Positions 21,640 through 31,894 of a stretch of 64,000 bases of DNA are shown here, one piece after another (the stretch's first letter is position 1; the number at the start of each line of letters is the position of its first letter). A program made the translations under genes and the position numbers. The stretch is taken from positions 7,063,303 to 7,127,302 of the forward strand of contig OW203722.1 in NCBI GenBank assembly GCA_934045075.1, written 5' to 3'. The notes beneath the pieces were generated by a model. It did no database searches and was not told the DNA's origin. It worked only from the letters and a program-made list of their open reading frames with translations. The stretch comes from Yponomeuta sedellus (lineage: Eukaryota; Arthropoda; Insecta; Lepidoptera; Yponomeutidae).

Positions 21640-22200
21640 CTTAAACTTTTCAGGTAAAGGCAGGCCTTCAATGGCGCTCACTGGCGACAGTTTCCACCCC
21701 ATTTATTTTAACAATTTAAGTCCGACACCTCGCAAACGGCCCTTGAATAACTTGCAAAATGGCATATTCGCAGAGTTATAAGGTACAGTGACCTCTATTT
21801 CGTAGACGGAGAGCTTGAAGTTTGGCTGAAGCTAGAGTATTCATGTGAAACTTTGTAGATGCTGTTCATAATTAAAGTTCTCTCCCGCGTTATAGCGTGT
21901 GGGACAACTTGTAATTACTGTTGTAGTGTTATCCCTACCCTGATACATTATACCTGGAGGTTCATAACATGTTGTATGTCTAGAAATACATTTTTTTCTG
22001 AAATTAGGCTCGGTGCTACACTATATAGTATGTAGATATGTAGTATATACACTGTAGTACGGAACTATGCACTATTAGTCTGTAATATGTGTAGAGCAGT
22101 GGACTACATAATATAGCCTGAAGAAGAAGATGTAGAGCTGTAATTACTTGTGGTTGTGCACAAGCACAATATTAATAATTTTAAGTTATTTACTTTTGTG
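21640..22200. other. Gene-free stretch
   Basis: No coding region or repeat recognised; repeated GTAGATATGTAG-like words near 22030-22060. Confidence 0.5.
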
Positions 22201-22216
22201 AAATTATAGTAGCCAT

Positions 22217-22322
22217 GAGTCGCCCATTAGCTCAGTTGGATAGAGTGCTGGCACGGATAGCCAGAGGTCGCGGGTTCGAATCCGGCATGGGTGGAATTTT
22301 TAGCCTCTAAATAGGTTTTTAA
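22217..22322 (+). mobile_element. Family T minimal element with 12-bp duplication
   Basis: TATAGTAGCCAT at 22205-22216 and 22323-22334 bounds a 106-bp insert. It starts GAGTCGCCCATTAGCTCAG, just before the tRNA-like domain, and ends AAATAGGTTTTTAA, at the second T-run. It therefore looks like a retroposed Pol III-type transcript from the internal promoter. No foldback and no long tail. It sits inside a minus-strand family U copy. Confidence 0.85.
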
Positions 22323-22334
22323 TATAGTAGCCAT

Positions 22335-22510
22335 ATCAGTCGCTAACCGTGAAGGAAAACGTCGTGTAGAAACCTGAGTGTCTGAAGTGCTCAAATACCT
22401 CAGCGCTGGAAATTGCCAATCGGCGGTGGGCATGCGTGGTAATTAAGCCCATAATCTCTCTCTGAGAAACGGCCTGTGCCCCGCAGTGGGCCGTTTATAG
22501 GCTACATGAA
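22335..22510 (-). mobile_element. SINE family U
   Basis: Minus-strand copy with the complement of GTAGCCTATAAACGGCCCAC, CTCAGAGAGAGAT, GGGCTTAATTACCACGCATG and CTCAGGTTTCTACACGACG. It lacks the 3' tRNA-like close, which may lie left of the family T insertion. Confidence 0.8.
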
Positions 22511-22726
22511 AAAAAAGTATTTGTGTTTTATATTATCTTATCGATGTGGTTTGCATGGCTCCCTGTTTTGTAGAACATGTCATGCTTAGATAGGTACATG
22601 TTTTTGAAATCAATTAGTTAAATAGAATTTAGTACTCGAGACTTTTTATCGAGACGGATTAAATCTACTTCTGTAAGTTTTTATATTTTCCATTTATATG
22701 TAATGTAAAACGCACGAGTTTCTTTT

Positions 22727-23033
22727 ATTAAGGTAAAACGCACGGTTTATCATGTTATGCTCCATCTAAAAGAAACGGTACCTACTTTTTTATATCTCAG
22801 CAAAGAGCTTTTATGGCAGAAAGTAAGTGAATTTTACAAATTCTAAATTTTTTTCTAACTGCTATTGATCAAACATTTCTTCGTTTAAGAAAGTCTGAGT
22901 TTTATTCATTTTCTCACAAATATATTACAAAACGTCGTATGACATACGTGCGCTTTGATGACAACTTCTGCTTTCTTGTAGTCGGCTGTAATTTTCAAGT
23001 TATCGCACTTATACCAACATAATGTATTATTTA
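22727..23033 (+). repeat. Local duplication, unit 1
   Basis: Starts TTATTAAGGTAAAACGCACGG and ends ACCAACATAATGTATTATTT. It aligns in order with 23276-23717 but lacks about 100 bp and about 35 bp present there. No coding signal. Confidence 0.9.
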
Positions 23034-23034
23034 G

Positions 23035-23279
23035 ACGGCCTCGGTGGCGCAGCGGTTTGGCACGCTGCTGTAAAACCGAAGGTCTCGGGTTCGGTCGTCA
23101 CCGGCCGGGTCAAACTAGGAAATTAACTTTTCTAGTTTGTCTCGGGTATTGGATGTTATCTATGTATTTATTGTATTAAATCTATCATCGAGTTAGCACC
23201 TGTGACACAAGTCATTTAGTTGTAATTAGTATAGGGCTAACGAGATCTGTGTAATATGTCCATGAATATTTATTTATTA
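23035..23279 (+). mobile_element. SINE family G, full length
   Basis: tRNA-like head GGCCTCGGTGGCGCAGCGG with A box (TGGCGCAGCGG) and B-like box (GGTTCGGTCG), then TCGGGTATTGGATGTTATC, GGGCTAACGAGATCTGTGTA and the tail AATATTTATTTATT. The same order occurs on the minus strand at 44862 and 55155. It sits exactly between the two duplication units. Confidence 0.85.
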
Positions 23280-23717
23280 AGGTAAAACGCACGGTTTTGT
23301 CATGTTATGCTCCATCTAAAAGGAACGGTACTTTTTATATCTTAGCAAAGAGTTTTTATGTCAGAAAAGTCCATGAATTTTACAAATTGTTAATTTTTTT
23401 CTAACTGCTATTTATTAAACATTTCTTCGTTTAAGAAAGTCTGAGTTTTATTTATTTTCTCACAAATATATTATGTTATATCCTTTATAGCAAACAGTAA
23501 ATTCGAAAAATCATTACATAAAATTTGTTCCAAAGGCAAACTTATCTCTAACAGAGATCTCTTCCAGCCAACCTAAAACGTCGCATGACATAATACACGT
23601 GGGCTTTGATTACAACTTCTGCTTTCTTGTAGTCCTCACCTTCGGTTCGGGCCAACGATATCGCATCGGCTGTAATTTTCAACTTTTCGCACTTATACCA
23701 ACATAATGTATTATTAT
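23276..23717 (+). repeat. Local duplication, unit 2
   Basis: Same sequence as 22727-23033 with two extra blocks. The larger one, about 23473-23573, includes a LINE-tail-like segment (AACTTATCTCTAACAGAGAT). The smaller one, about 23636-23670, reads CCTCACCTTCGGTTCGGGCC. Unit 1 may have lost them, or unit 2 gained them. Confidence 0.85.
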
Positions 23718-23719
23718 TT

Positions 23720-24070
23720 AAATGGAGTTTATTTGTATGAGGTCAATTTCCATAGTGACTAACGCGTAAAATGTAAATAACGGCACGCCCGATGTGAGTG
23801 AACAACAATATGATAATGAGAGGGTGAGACGTCATCAATGCGGGCAGTGGAGAGCTTTAGGGAAATTGCGATGGTCCTTGACAAAGTTTGATTGGATGGC
23901 GACGTGACTCTTGAGAGGATCGTACAACCTTCCTCTAAAAACATAACACACCATTGTCGAAAATTCACGGATACTTTCTATGTACCTTCCATATTCCATG
24001 GACCAATATTCCATTCTCCTGTCTAAATGGTGAATTATATGTTGGTCAAAAATACAGGGCAGCATATCGT
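23720..24070. other. Gene-free stretch
   Basis: Overlapping minus-strand frames at 23759-23968 and 23835-24065 show no known domain. Nothing recognised. Confidence 0.45.
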
Positions 24071-24072
24071 TA

Positions 24073-24655
24073 ACTTTTTTTCGTAGCCTATAAATGCACC
24101 ACGCGTGTGGCCTAGTCGAACCGAGTGATTGGAATCAATCACTCGAGTTAAGCAACAACAGGCGCAGTCAGGTGCGGGATGGGTGACCGTCCCGTTACTA
24201 CCGCTAGTAGCATTTTTCCGAGCGCTTCCATGCTTTGCAAGGCACGTTAAGCCGTGGGTGCCGGCTGCCATGTAATGGCAGTCGTTAAGCCATGTCCAGA
24301 GGCCTTATGGGGGGCTTGATAACTACTGACAGTAAGGCCCGCCACTGTCTTACTACCCTCTACCAAACCGGACTTGGCCCCCGTGGTGGAGTATGGCCTA
24401 ACCTTCCTGCAACGCAGGAAGAGACCCGTGCCCCAGGAGTGGGGACATACAGGGTTGAAATCGAAATGTCCCACTGTCGAGCACAGACCTTCTCTCAGAG
24501 AGAGAGAGAGATAGAGGGAGAATGGGCTTAATTACCACGCTAGCCCACCGATGCCCACCGCAGACACTCAGGTTTCCTCAAAATGTTTTCCTTCACTTTT
24601 ACCGAGTGGTATTGCTACTGTAAGTTCACAAATGTAATCACTTAGAAAAAAAGTA
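24073..24655 (+). mobile_element. SINE family U, split by a family S insertion
   Basis: The first 24 bases (T-run, CGTAGCCTATAAATG) and the remainder from 24464 (AAATGTCCCACTGTCGAGCA, TCTCAGAGAGAGAG, GGGCTTAATTACCACGC, CTCAGGTTTCC) form one family U element. Between them is a family S SINE, with AAATG repeated at both joins. Confidence 0.85.
24097..24463 (+). mobile_element. 5S-derived SINE (family S, subfamily A), nested
   Basis: Near full-length: head GTGGCCTAGTCGAACCGAGT, box A-like GAGTTAAGCAACAACAGG, box C-like GGATGGGTGACCG, a T-run (CATTTTTCCGAG), the middle segment and the 3' end CCCCAGGAGTGGGGACATAC. Inserted into a family U element, so it is the younger of the two. Confidence 0.9.
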
Positions 24656-24659
24656 AATG

Positions 24660-25535
24660 AAAAAAAAAAAAAAAGTCATACTTATAAAGAAGTTAAAATT
24701 TAAGGAAAACTGGTTGCGGTTGACATAATAAATATTTAAGGAGATCATTTTGATAACAGAATAGAGCCGGTTGTTTTAGCAATTGACGAATCAACTGAAC
24801 GACGGCTCGAGCCAAATTACTCGAAGGATAATCTCCGCCGCTGATTTGCACTGATAAAACCATAGATTCAGAAACTTTTAGATGCACCCATTCATTTGTA
24901 CTGGCAGAAGAGTACGATTCTCGATTGAAGTAAGAAGTATCTCACTACTCCGACTCATAAGTACAGAGCATCCTTAGATGTTGGATGGAAAGAAACGTAA
25001 CATTCATTTAAATTGACAACATTTAATTTTTTTAGCATACGTATTTTACTGTCTTAAAGGAAACTAGGTACGAAATAAAACGACCCATATTTTTTTATTT
25101 TCGGAAATTCGATGATTTTCATTCATAATTTTCTGTTTGAATTTCGTCTTATTCTAAAAGGACGTAACCGCCAAATGACGTCACATATACTAACACCCCT
25201 GCCGCCTTTTAAAAACCATTGGAATTAAGGAAAGAAAAAGTAATTTCTCCGACATGACATTTGAATGCAATTGAAAATGACATCTGTCATATCATTTTTA
25301 ATAGGTATTAGGTTAGGCGACGGTACCTCCTCATTTCACCTTATGTGTGACGTCAGCACACAACTTTTGGTTTTTATTTAATTTCTCTAAAATTGAGCAA
25401 TGATAAAAATTCTAAATATTTTTTTCATAATCAAGATAGCAAAATTAAGAAACGGTATTTTTAGTTTTGTGCGTTGTATAACATGAAATGTTGTCAATTG
25501 TCATCGAAACACAAAGTATATAAGCAGATGAACAC
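24660..25535. other. Gene-free stretch
   Basis: Includes an A-run at 24660-24674 and several TGACGTCA-like words (25177-25185, 25357). No gene or repeat recognised. Confidence 0.5.
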
Positions 25536-25539
25536 GAAA

Positions 25540-25690
25540 TACATAACATGACACAACCTCACGCTTGTGTCACAGAGGGGTAGGCAGTGACCATGGACTG
25601 TCACTTGCCACGATCCGGACAGACCAACTTCGCTTAATCAGCGTTCATTAGTCGTTGCATGCACGCACGCCGGTTCCGAGTACTTTTAAA
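25540..25690 (-). mobile_element. LINE 3' end (family with the CAGAGGGGTAGGCAG tail)
   Basis: Complement of the segment at 61470-61600, running from GTACTCGGAACCGGCGTGCG through GCAAGTGACAGTCCATGG to the CCTCTGTGACACAAGCG end. It therefore holds the last codons and 3' untranslated region of that LINE. Confidence 0.75.
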
Positions 25691-25699
25691 TTTCAAATT

Positions 25700-27220
25700 T
25701 ATTATTCACAAAAAACCTATATTTCAGTAATAAACTAAAGTTTAATGAAGATTAAAGGCATTTATCTTAAATTATTTCAAATCTGAAACAGCTCGCAGTG
25801 TCATTGCGTCGAATCATAAACAAACATCGTAATCACTAGTAGTGACACAAAAGCACGGGTGAAGTTTACCAATGTTAACCTAAGCGTGACGTCACGCGGT
25901 GTGAATGGTGTTTCAGTCAAAATGGCTGAAAGCAGTATTCTAATTTGTTATTTTATCGAAAATTTTGCTTTTTAATAAAACTAAATCAGTGTTTATATTC
26001 TATAAATATTCTCCTAATATCGTTAAATCTTTGATACTGTCGTCTCGCTTAAGTATCATCCTGCTCACCACATCTGCACGTTCTTGTCCGTCCCAAGATT
26101 TTGCGGTATCACCCGTAACGTAGCATGACCTGCTTCTGTATTACCAAATTCTGAACGAGTCCAATCGTATAACTGTCAAAACCATGCTAATTGCTATCGT
26201 GAACGTCAGGACTCTGATAGGAGTTGGTGGTCATAAACTTCATTGTTCTGAAAACAAACCTTTAGTGTTTACTTCTTTAGCAAAATGACTTCTATTTGTT
26301 AAAGAAATAACGGCCAGAGATAATAAATATCAAACCGGTGAAATTTAGGGTTCTGTATTAGAAGGGTCCTAATAACGGGCGCGGGTCTATGCTTAGAATA
26401 TGTCTGTAGGTAAATCTTCGATTTTCAAATAAATGATCAGCGCACGTTGACTTATCTCACCCCACTTTTATAGAATGATTGGCCAGAAGTTTTTAAATGT
26501 AATTTAATGGCTGGCGTACCAATAAACTGTTATCACAGTTTGGTACCATGTTTGCGTCCCAAATTTTAAATAATTTGTCTTGACAATAAATCGCAAGTCT
26601 ATGGCGGAATCCAAAAGGCGATTATCAAAATTGAGGATTAAAACCCCCGAGGAGCTTTTAATTTCACTTGCGAAGATTACGTCGTAATAAAATTTACGTT
26701 CCGTTACGGGCCTTTTAAGTTAATCCTGTGTTTTTTAGCGCCAGAGTATTTATCCAGGAGCTGGGATGATAAAAATTATTCGTACTCTACGAATTATTCA
26801 AATGGATTCTCGCACAATGCGCGTTATGAGTTTTTGAAGCTTTTACATTAAGTCCACTGCAAGTAGAGTGAACCAGAAAGTGCATTTAAGTAAGTACATA
26901 TATTTGGCTCTTCCACATAATACTCGTAATAAAATGTGAGGATGGAGCGATAAATTATCCTCATTTTAATTTAGCCGGGTTCACTTGATTCTGTTGGACG
27001 CGTCCGACGTTGTTTAGCTATGATCCACAGAGTTTAACAAACACATCCGATGAAATGATAAGCAGTGAATTATGAAAAACAGTTTATATCTTTATATTGA
27101 GGTGCTTATAATTTGGTTGACCGACATATTTATGACCATCTGTCTTTCACAGTGATTTTCATTTTTGCTCAGTTAAACAATCAGACTTTTAAAAAAAGAG
27201 GACTTTCAGTCTTTTTGAAT
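25700..27220. other. Gene-free stretch
   Basis: A perfect palindrome GCGTGACGTCACGC at about 25884-25897 is the only structure noted. No coding region or repeat family recognised. Confidence 0.5.
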
Positions 27221-27222
27221 AT

Positions 27223-27590
27223 ACTTCGGCTACTATCGGATATAATCAGACATATTCGTGCAGTAGAAATATCGGAACTAATATGACACTAAATTAAATA
27301 CTTAAACCTATTTAGAGGCTAAAAACTCCACCCATGCCGGGACTCGAACCCGCGACCTTTGGCTAACCGTGCCAGCGCTCTCCCAACTGAGCTAATGGGC
27401 GACTCACCGGCATCAGTGAAATTTCGAACCTTTCTGTATTACGCACTCTTAACTTAACAAGAAAAGTTTATACTCTGTATAATTTTATACTCCGCAGGAA
27501 GTAGTATTACACTCGTATGCTTTCGGCGAACACCTAAGCCTACTCTAGAGCCCGGGGTATATTCTAAACGCTAACAGACTGTATGTGATT
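27223..27590 (+). repeat. Unclassified interspersed repeat X, copy 1, interrupted by family T
   Basis: Shares TCGGCTA..ATCGGATATA, GTAGAAATATC, GAACTAATATGACACT and, after the T insertion, CTCGTATGCTTTCGGCGAA, CCTACTCTAGAGCC and GGTATATTCTAAACGCTAAC with 59985-60185. The two copies keep the same order. No coding capacity seen. Confidence 0.75.
27303..27448 (-). mobile_element. Family T element, minus strand
   Basis: Complement of TGAGTCGCCCATTAGCTCAG, the tRNA-like domain and GCCTCTAAATAGG. Its left end is again at the complement of the T-run. No foldback arm. Flanking duplication unclear (CTTAA at both sides at most). Confidence 0.8.
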
Positions 27591-27626
27591 GGACAGGTGA
27601 AGTAATCGACCGATCCATTGGCTGAA

Positions 27627-27659
27627 CTCAAACTGGACGATATGATCGTCCAGTTTGAG
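27627..27659. repeat. Perfect 15-bp hairpin
   Basis: CTCAAACTGGACGAT, a 3-base loop and the exact complement. Too short for a microRNA precursor. It has no T-run after it. Confidence 0.85.
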
Positions 27660-27789
27660 TAACTACACGACATCGTCGGACTGGTATTAATCCTAATATA
27701 CATTCGCACTAGAGCCTCAGTAAATGTACGACACTAACAGTAAACGATGATGATGAAGTCGTGGATGTTACGGTTCTCGTTCAATGTGA

Positions 27790-27920
27790 AACGGTATTAT
27801 TACTTTTTACTTTATTGCACACGAAACATTAAATGGGACATTACATAAGAAATAACATGTACAAATGCGAGCTTATCTATGTAAGAGATTTCTTCCAGCA
27901 AACCTTGGAGAGTCGGAGCA
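27790..27920 (-). mobile_element. LINE 3' tail
   Basis: Minus-strand sequence ends GTGTGCAATAAAGTAAAAAG, with CTGGAAGAAATCTCTTACAT upstream. The same block (complement of GAGATCTCTTCCAGCCAACC) lies in duplication unit 2 near 23560. Such tails are common in lepidopteran LINEs. Confidence 0.6.
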
Positions 27921-28129
27921 GCAGTAAAAAACGGGTCTGTTAATATACGTGTACAAAATAAACTACATGGATGTTATTAGTTTATTACATATGTAATAAA
28001 TTATTTATTATGGTATTATTTATGTAATAAATCACTCTTATATTATATTGTTTACTGGCACCACCCCTTCCACTGTCCGCATTATCGTGGGTTAGCTGGA
28101 AGAAAATACTATCTAGTATTAAGCTCCCC

Positions 28130-28234
28130 TTTGTACAAATTTGTTTTAGTGCAATAAAGAATTTTTCATTCATTCATTCATTCGTTCGTTCGTTCGTTCG
28201 TTCGTTCGTTCGTTCGTTCGTTCGTTCGTTCGCT

Positions 28235-28265
<31 letters not shown>

Positions 28266-28292
28266 TCGTTCGTTCGTTCGTTCGTTCATTCA
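28130..28292 (+). repeat. LINE tail followed by a layered TTCA/TTCG microsatellite
   Basis: GTGCAATAAAGAATTTTT leads into ATTCATTCATTCATT, then about 29 TTCG-type units to 28287, then TTCATTCA. Two CTCG units sit close to the middle (28231-28240). The outer units are TTCA on both sides. So the CpG-containing unit forms the core and the CpA unit the rim. Confidence 0.9.
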
Positions 28293-28294
28293 TA

Positions 28295-29395
28295 CATGCA
28301 GTAACCAGAGGTAGGAAATAAAAGTAAAGTAGGTGTACGTAGCGCTTCGAGAACTGTCATTAATCTACGCATTCCGGATGGCTTCCGACTTGTACAGAAT
28401 TTTCATATGCGCGTCCCATATGCGTGCGGTATTTATGACTAGACATCGATCATGCGGTGGCTTGCGCCGTAAGGCGTCTTATGACTGAATATACTCGCTC
28501 CTTACTCACGCATTAAATATTTATATTTGACTAGTCTTTTGTGTTAATGCTGCTTTGACCATCAAGTTTGTTTGCTGCATAAAAGGTGTCATATGATCCC
28601 AACATCTAGCTAAAAAGAGGAGATTTTACATAGGAATACCGCCAATAAAGCCACGAAAGAACGCGACCTCCTTTTTGGAACAGCTGTGGGTATTTTGTGA
28701 AATACTGTGTTCTGGGTGTATCGAAATCCCAATGTCTTCTTGAAAAAGGAAGTTTCTATACTTGTCAACCCGAATAGACTTTCGGACAACTCGAACGAGC
28801 GTTTTAACTAACTGCTGGTATTTATTTGCAATTTAAAGTTCATCCAGTACATTTTTTTTTGTATTGGAGCAGAACTTTTTGTAACGTGGAAAAAACCAGT
28901 GTGAGGGTGGCCTTAGGAGCATCGTCGCTATAATAGATAGGCGATATTACAATTTAAATTTATATAAATGAGGGTAGGCGTGTGAATGCCTCGTTTGGCG
29001 CACACATGTGTCTGACTCGACGGTATAGCGTAGAATTTGCATTTAATTACAATGCTCGCTAAAATTATTATGGCCTGAATGTGTGGGAACAACCGCTGAC
29101 CCTGATGACAGATGGGCGATGAAAAACACCCTGGCTAAATGCATTTTGTGGAAAGCCATGTTTTATTGCTCTGCACCCGAATGGCTTCTGTTTAACGAGG
29201 GTTTTGGAACAATCTAGCGCTTATTAAATCGTAAAATAAATTTGTAAAATGTAATAAAGCATAAAACACAACTGCCAAGAACCAAGCTACAATTAATAAT
29301 CTCACCAATCGTGAGTATAGGTCGCGAAAGAATTACTACTGAAATTTTTATTTCGACTTAAAGAATTTGAATTGTGTTTCTACGTAAGTATCATT
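28295..29395. other. Gene-free stretch
   Basis: No coding region or repeat family recognised. Confidence 0.5.
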
Positions 29396-29405
29396 ATCAT
29401 ATTCA

Positions 29406-29495
29406 TCAGCCATTTGACGCCCACTGCAGGACATAGGCCTCCTTCATGGTTTTCCAAGCTTCACGGTCTTGTGCCAAAGGCATCCGGCGACTCCA
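29406..29495 (-). pseudogene. LINE C-terminus
   Basis: On the minus strand an open run of about 30 codons reads PLAQDREAWKTMKEA then YVLQWASNG and a TGA stop, followed by a GATGAATATGATA tail. It is the same terminal motif as at 16864 and comes from a different element copy. Everything upstream is missing. Confidence 0.75.
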
Positions 29496-29754
29496 CGCCA
29501 CCGTAATCAGGTCGACAAACCATCAGGCCTCGATTCTGTTAGTGCAGTACAGTACATTGAGAGATAGATAAATGGTTCACATGTTTTTTATCCCATTGGC
29601 GCATAGAGGGTGTGATACTTGTGCGTCGAATCTCTCTTTGATTTGTTTTTAACACATTCCACGAAGTGTTGCACATCTTGTAACACAGTTCACAGTTTGG
29701 GGTGGTAATTTTCTTCGTCATATACGAGTATATGACTTAGGTTTGCATATGCAA

Positions 29755-29850
29755 ACCTCTGCCGGAGTGGTCTTAGGTGGCCCAGGACAGAAAACTCTCA
29801 ATTGGAGGACATCTTTGTCCAGCAGTGGGATACAATAGAGGACATAGAAG
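29755..29850 (+). mobile_element. LINE 3' end fragment
   Basis: GGCCCAGGACAGAAAACTCT, GGAGGACATCTTTGTCCAGC and AGTGGGATACAATAG resemble the C-terminal codons and 3' untranslated region of the LINE class seen at 29406, in the opposite direction and frame-shifted. Confidence 0.5.
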
Positions 29851-30119
29851 TTAGTTAAAAAGATATATGCAATTGTTCAGCGGAATTTGTCCGGATCTAA
29901 ATCTCTGCGCGGTAACAATTAACACAGTTTAATTAACCAATTAACCATTAACCAACTTTGTGTCTCCGATAATAATCAAATATAAGTATTTTTTTCTAAA
30001 TTACGCAAAAACTGTGACGCATTGAACGTAAGAAGCATAACTACGTGTCCATTTCAAAATCTAGATCATGTTGAAGAAAAAATAGACAAATAACATTGCA
30101 AAGTTAGTCTTTTCAGAGT

Positions 30120-30250
30120 CTTTTCATACTTAATTAAAAGAGATAAGATAAGAATGTTCTTTATTGCACACAAAAAAAAAAACAAACATAAAGTAATTAT
30201 AAAGATACAGTTCAATTGGCGGCCATATTGCTTAGAGCAATTTATTTCAA
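30120..30250 (-). mobile_element. LINE 3' tail
   Basis: On the minus strand: GCTCTAAGCAATATGGCCGC, a T-rich run, GTGTGCAATAAAGAAC and TTCTTATCTTATC. AAGCAAT..GGCCGCC followed by TGTGCAATAAAG is a recurring lepidopteran LINE 3' end. Confidence 0.65.
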
Positions 30251-30357
30251 GCAAGAGTTTACATGTTATTCCAAAACCTAGTACTAATAATACATTGAAC
30301 TGGTATTAATAATAATAATAATCTTTGTCATTTAAATATTCTGTAATGTTATAGTAG

Positions 30358-30705
30358 TCAACTAGTAAATATTTGTTGCGTAATTTAAAAGGTGTCAAAC
30401 GAAAGGCTGTCTCAATGCTCATAAACATTGAAACAGGTATAACAAAGACTGTTTCATCGAACAGTAGCGTAACGTAAGTTAACGTAACGTAAGGCAACGT
30501 AACTTATCTATCGTAACATAGCGTGGCGTGGCGTGACGTGGCGTGGCGTAGCGTAACGTTACGTAATGCAACGCAACGCCTAATGACAACTTTGTAAACA
30601 TTTGTCGCATAATTTTAAAGGCGTCGAACGAAAGGCTCTCTCAAGGCTCATAAATTTTGAAGCGTGTATAATAAAGAGAGTTTAATCGGACGATAGCCTC
30701 TTCAT
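30358..30705 (+). repeat. Local duplication flanking degenerate CGTAA/CGTGG repeats
   Basis: About 113 bp at 30358-30470 (TTTGTTGCGTAATTTAAAAG..GTC..ACGAAAGGCT) is repeated with divergence at 30589-30705. Between them, 30468-30575 is a run of pentamers of the form CGTAA, CGTGG and CGTGA. Confidence 0.8.
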
Positions 30706-30984
30706 TTAAACAATCTGAAGCAATCCACGCTCAATAGCCGGAAAATATTCAAGCCATTTGCGAAATGGGGCCCGGGCAAAGATGTTTTCTTGCGCCCGAG
30801 GTATTAGCCTACTATCGTTTCTAATCAAACTTCAAAGCAGTCGTTTCGAAAGCAATGCTGAGATTAAGGAAACATAGAACAATCTGCAATAGTTGTAATT
30901 TTTTTAAATAGGGAGGTGTAGCTGAAATCGGAAATAAAAGAAATATTCCAATGTGAAGATTTTACATTCTGATTGGTGAATGTC

Positions 30985-31065
30985 ATTGCAACACAACATA
31001 ACGTAACGCCTGTATCTCAGAGGGGTAGGCAGTGACCAGAAACTGACACTTTCTGGTTCACTCCT
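30985..31065 (-). mobile_element. LINE 3' end fragment
   Basis: AACGCCTGTATCTCAGAGGG GTAGGCAGTGACCAGAAACT matches the complement of the LINE end at 61540-61600 and the copies at 25560 and 39590. Confidence 0.65.
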
Positions 31066-31144
31066 TTTTTCTTCCAGGGAATGCTTAATAAATCTAAGTA
31101 ATGTTATAAAATTTATCGATGTATAATATATATCCCTACCAAAT

Positions 31145-31425
31145 TCACCCAGATCCGTATAGCCGTTCTGGTGTGATTGAATAGAAAACACCCATCCAAA
31201 CTTTCGCATTTTTATAATAGTAAGTTGATACTCAGTACAACACGGTTAATTAAAGAAAAGGACTAGACAACTACTTGCCTTTCACTCATGTTTATTCAGT
31301 CCCTTTCTTTAATTAACCGTGCTATACTAAGCATCGTCGGTTACTACTACCCCTATAAAATTACGAAAATTTGGATGAATGTTTATTACTCAATCACACC
31401 AGAACGGCTGAATGAATCTACATAA
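31145..31425. mobile_element. Two LINE (RTE-like) 3' ends in inverted orientation
   Basis: The left copy (31150-31270, plus strand) carries AGCCGTTCTGGTGTGATTGA, ATCCAAACTTTCGCATTT and ATAATAGTAAG. The right copy reads the same on the minus strand from 31425 to about 31290. Both include CACGGTTAATTAAAGAAA. This GTTCTGG..TGATTGAGTAA..TTTCGCATTTATAATA block is a common lepidopteran RTE-type 3' end. The pair could form a hairpin of over 100 bp. Confidence 0.7.
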
Positions 31426-31429
31426 AATA

Positions 31430-31890
31430 TAGCACAGGCATATTCGTAGATTATTACCTGAAACAGCAGAAAAAATATACATGCATATTTCAACACAATC
31501 GCGGATAACGTTATGTTTTTAAACATGTGAGATATTGTGTCTTTTAGATAAAAAAAGTACAATTTTACTCCAATCTAATTTTGAGTCTACTACTGTTGTT
31601 TACCTTCTCAGAACACCGAACTGGAGCATACTGTATGAGGTGCGTTTATTTTAACGCGACCGTTACCTTTAAAGTCCGATATCTTCGCAACACCTGGCCT
31701 GGTTCCGAGTTTAAATTACTTTTCAACTTTCTTTAATTTATTAGGAGTATTTGCATAAAACGCTCTCTCAAGAGGCTGAATAAGATTGGAGGTGGAAAAT
31801 TTATCCAGCGCCCTGTCTATAAATATCTTTAGTATCTACTTTTATTAGAGATGAGCTTTGTACTAGTGTAAGTTACGTGCGACTCCTGCG
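31430..31890. other. Gene-free stretch
   Basis: No coding region recognised. 31745-31800 weakly echoes the duplicated unit at 30600 (CGCTCTCTCAAGAGGCT). Confidence 0.45.
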
Positions 31891-31894
31891 CTTT

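Noticed and set aside
25884..25897. GCGTGACGTCACGC palindrome as a CREB-type site
   Set aside because: A single short palindrome without a promoter or gene nearby is not enough to call a regulatory element.
28166..28292. CRISPR-like or regulatory array
   Set aside because: It is a tetranucleotide microsatellite with no spacers.
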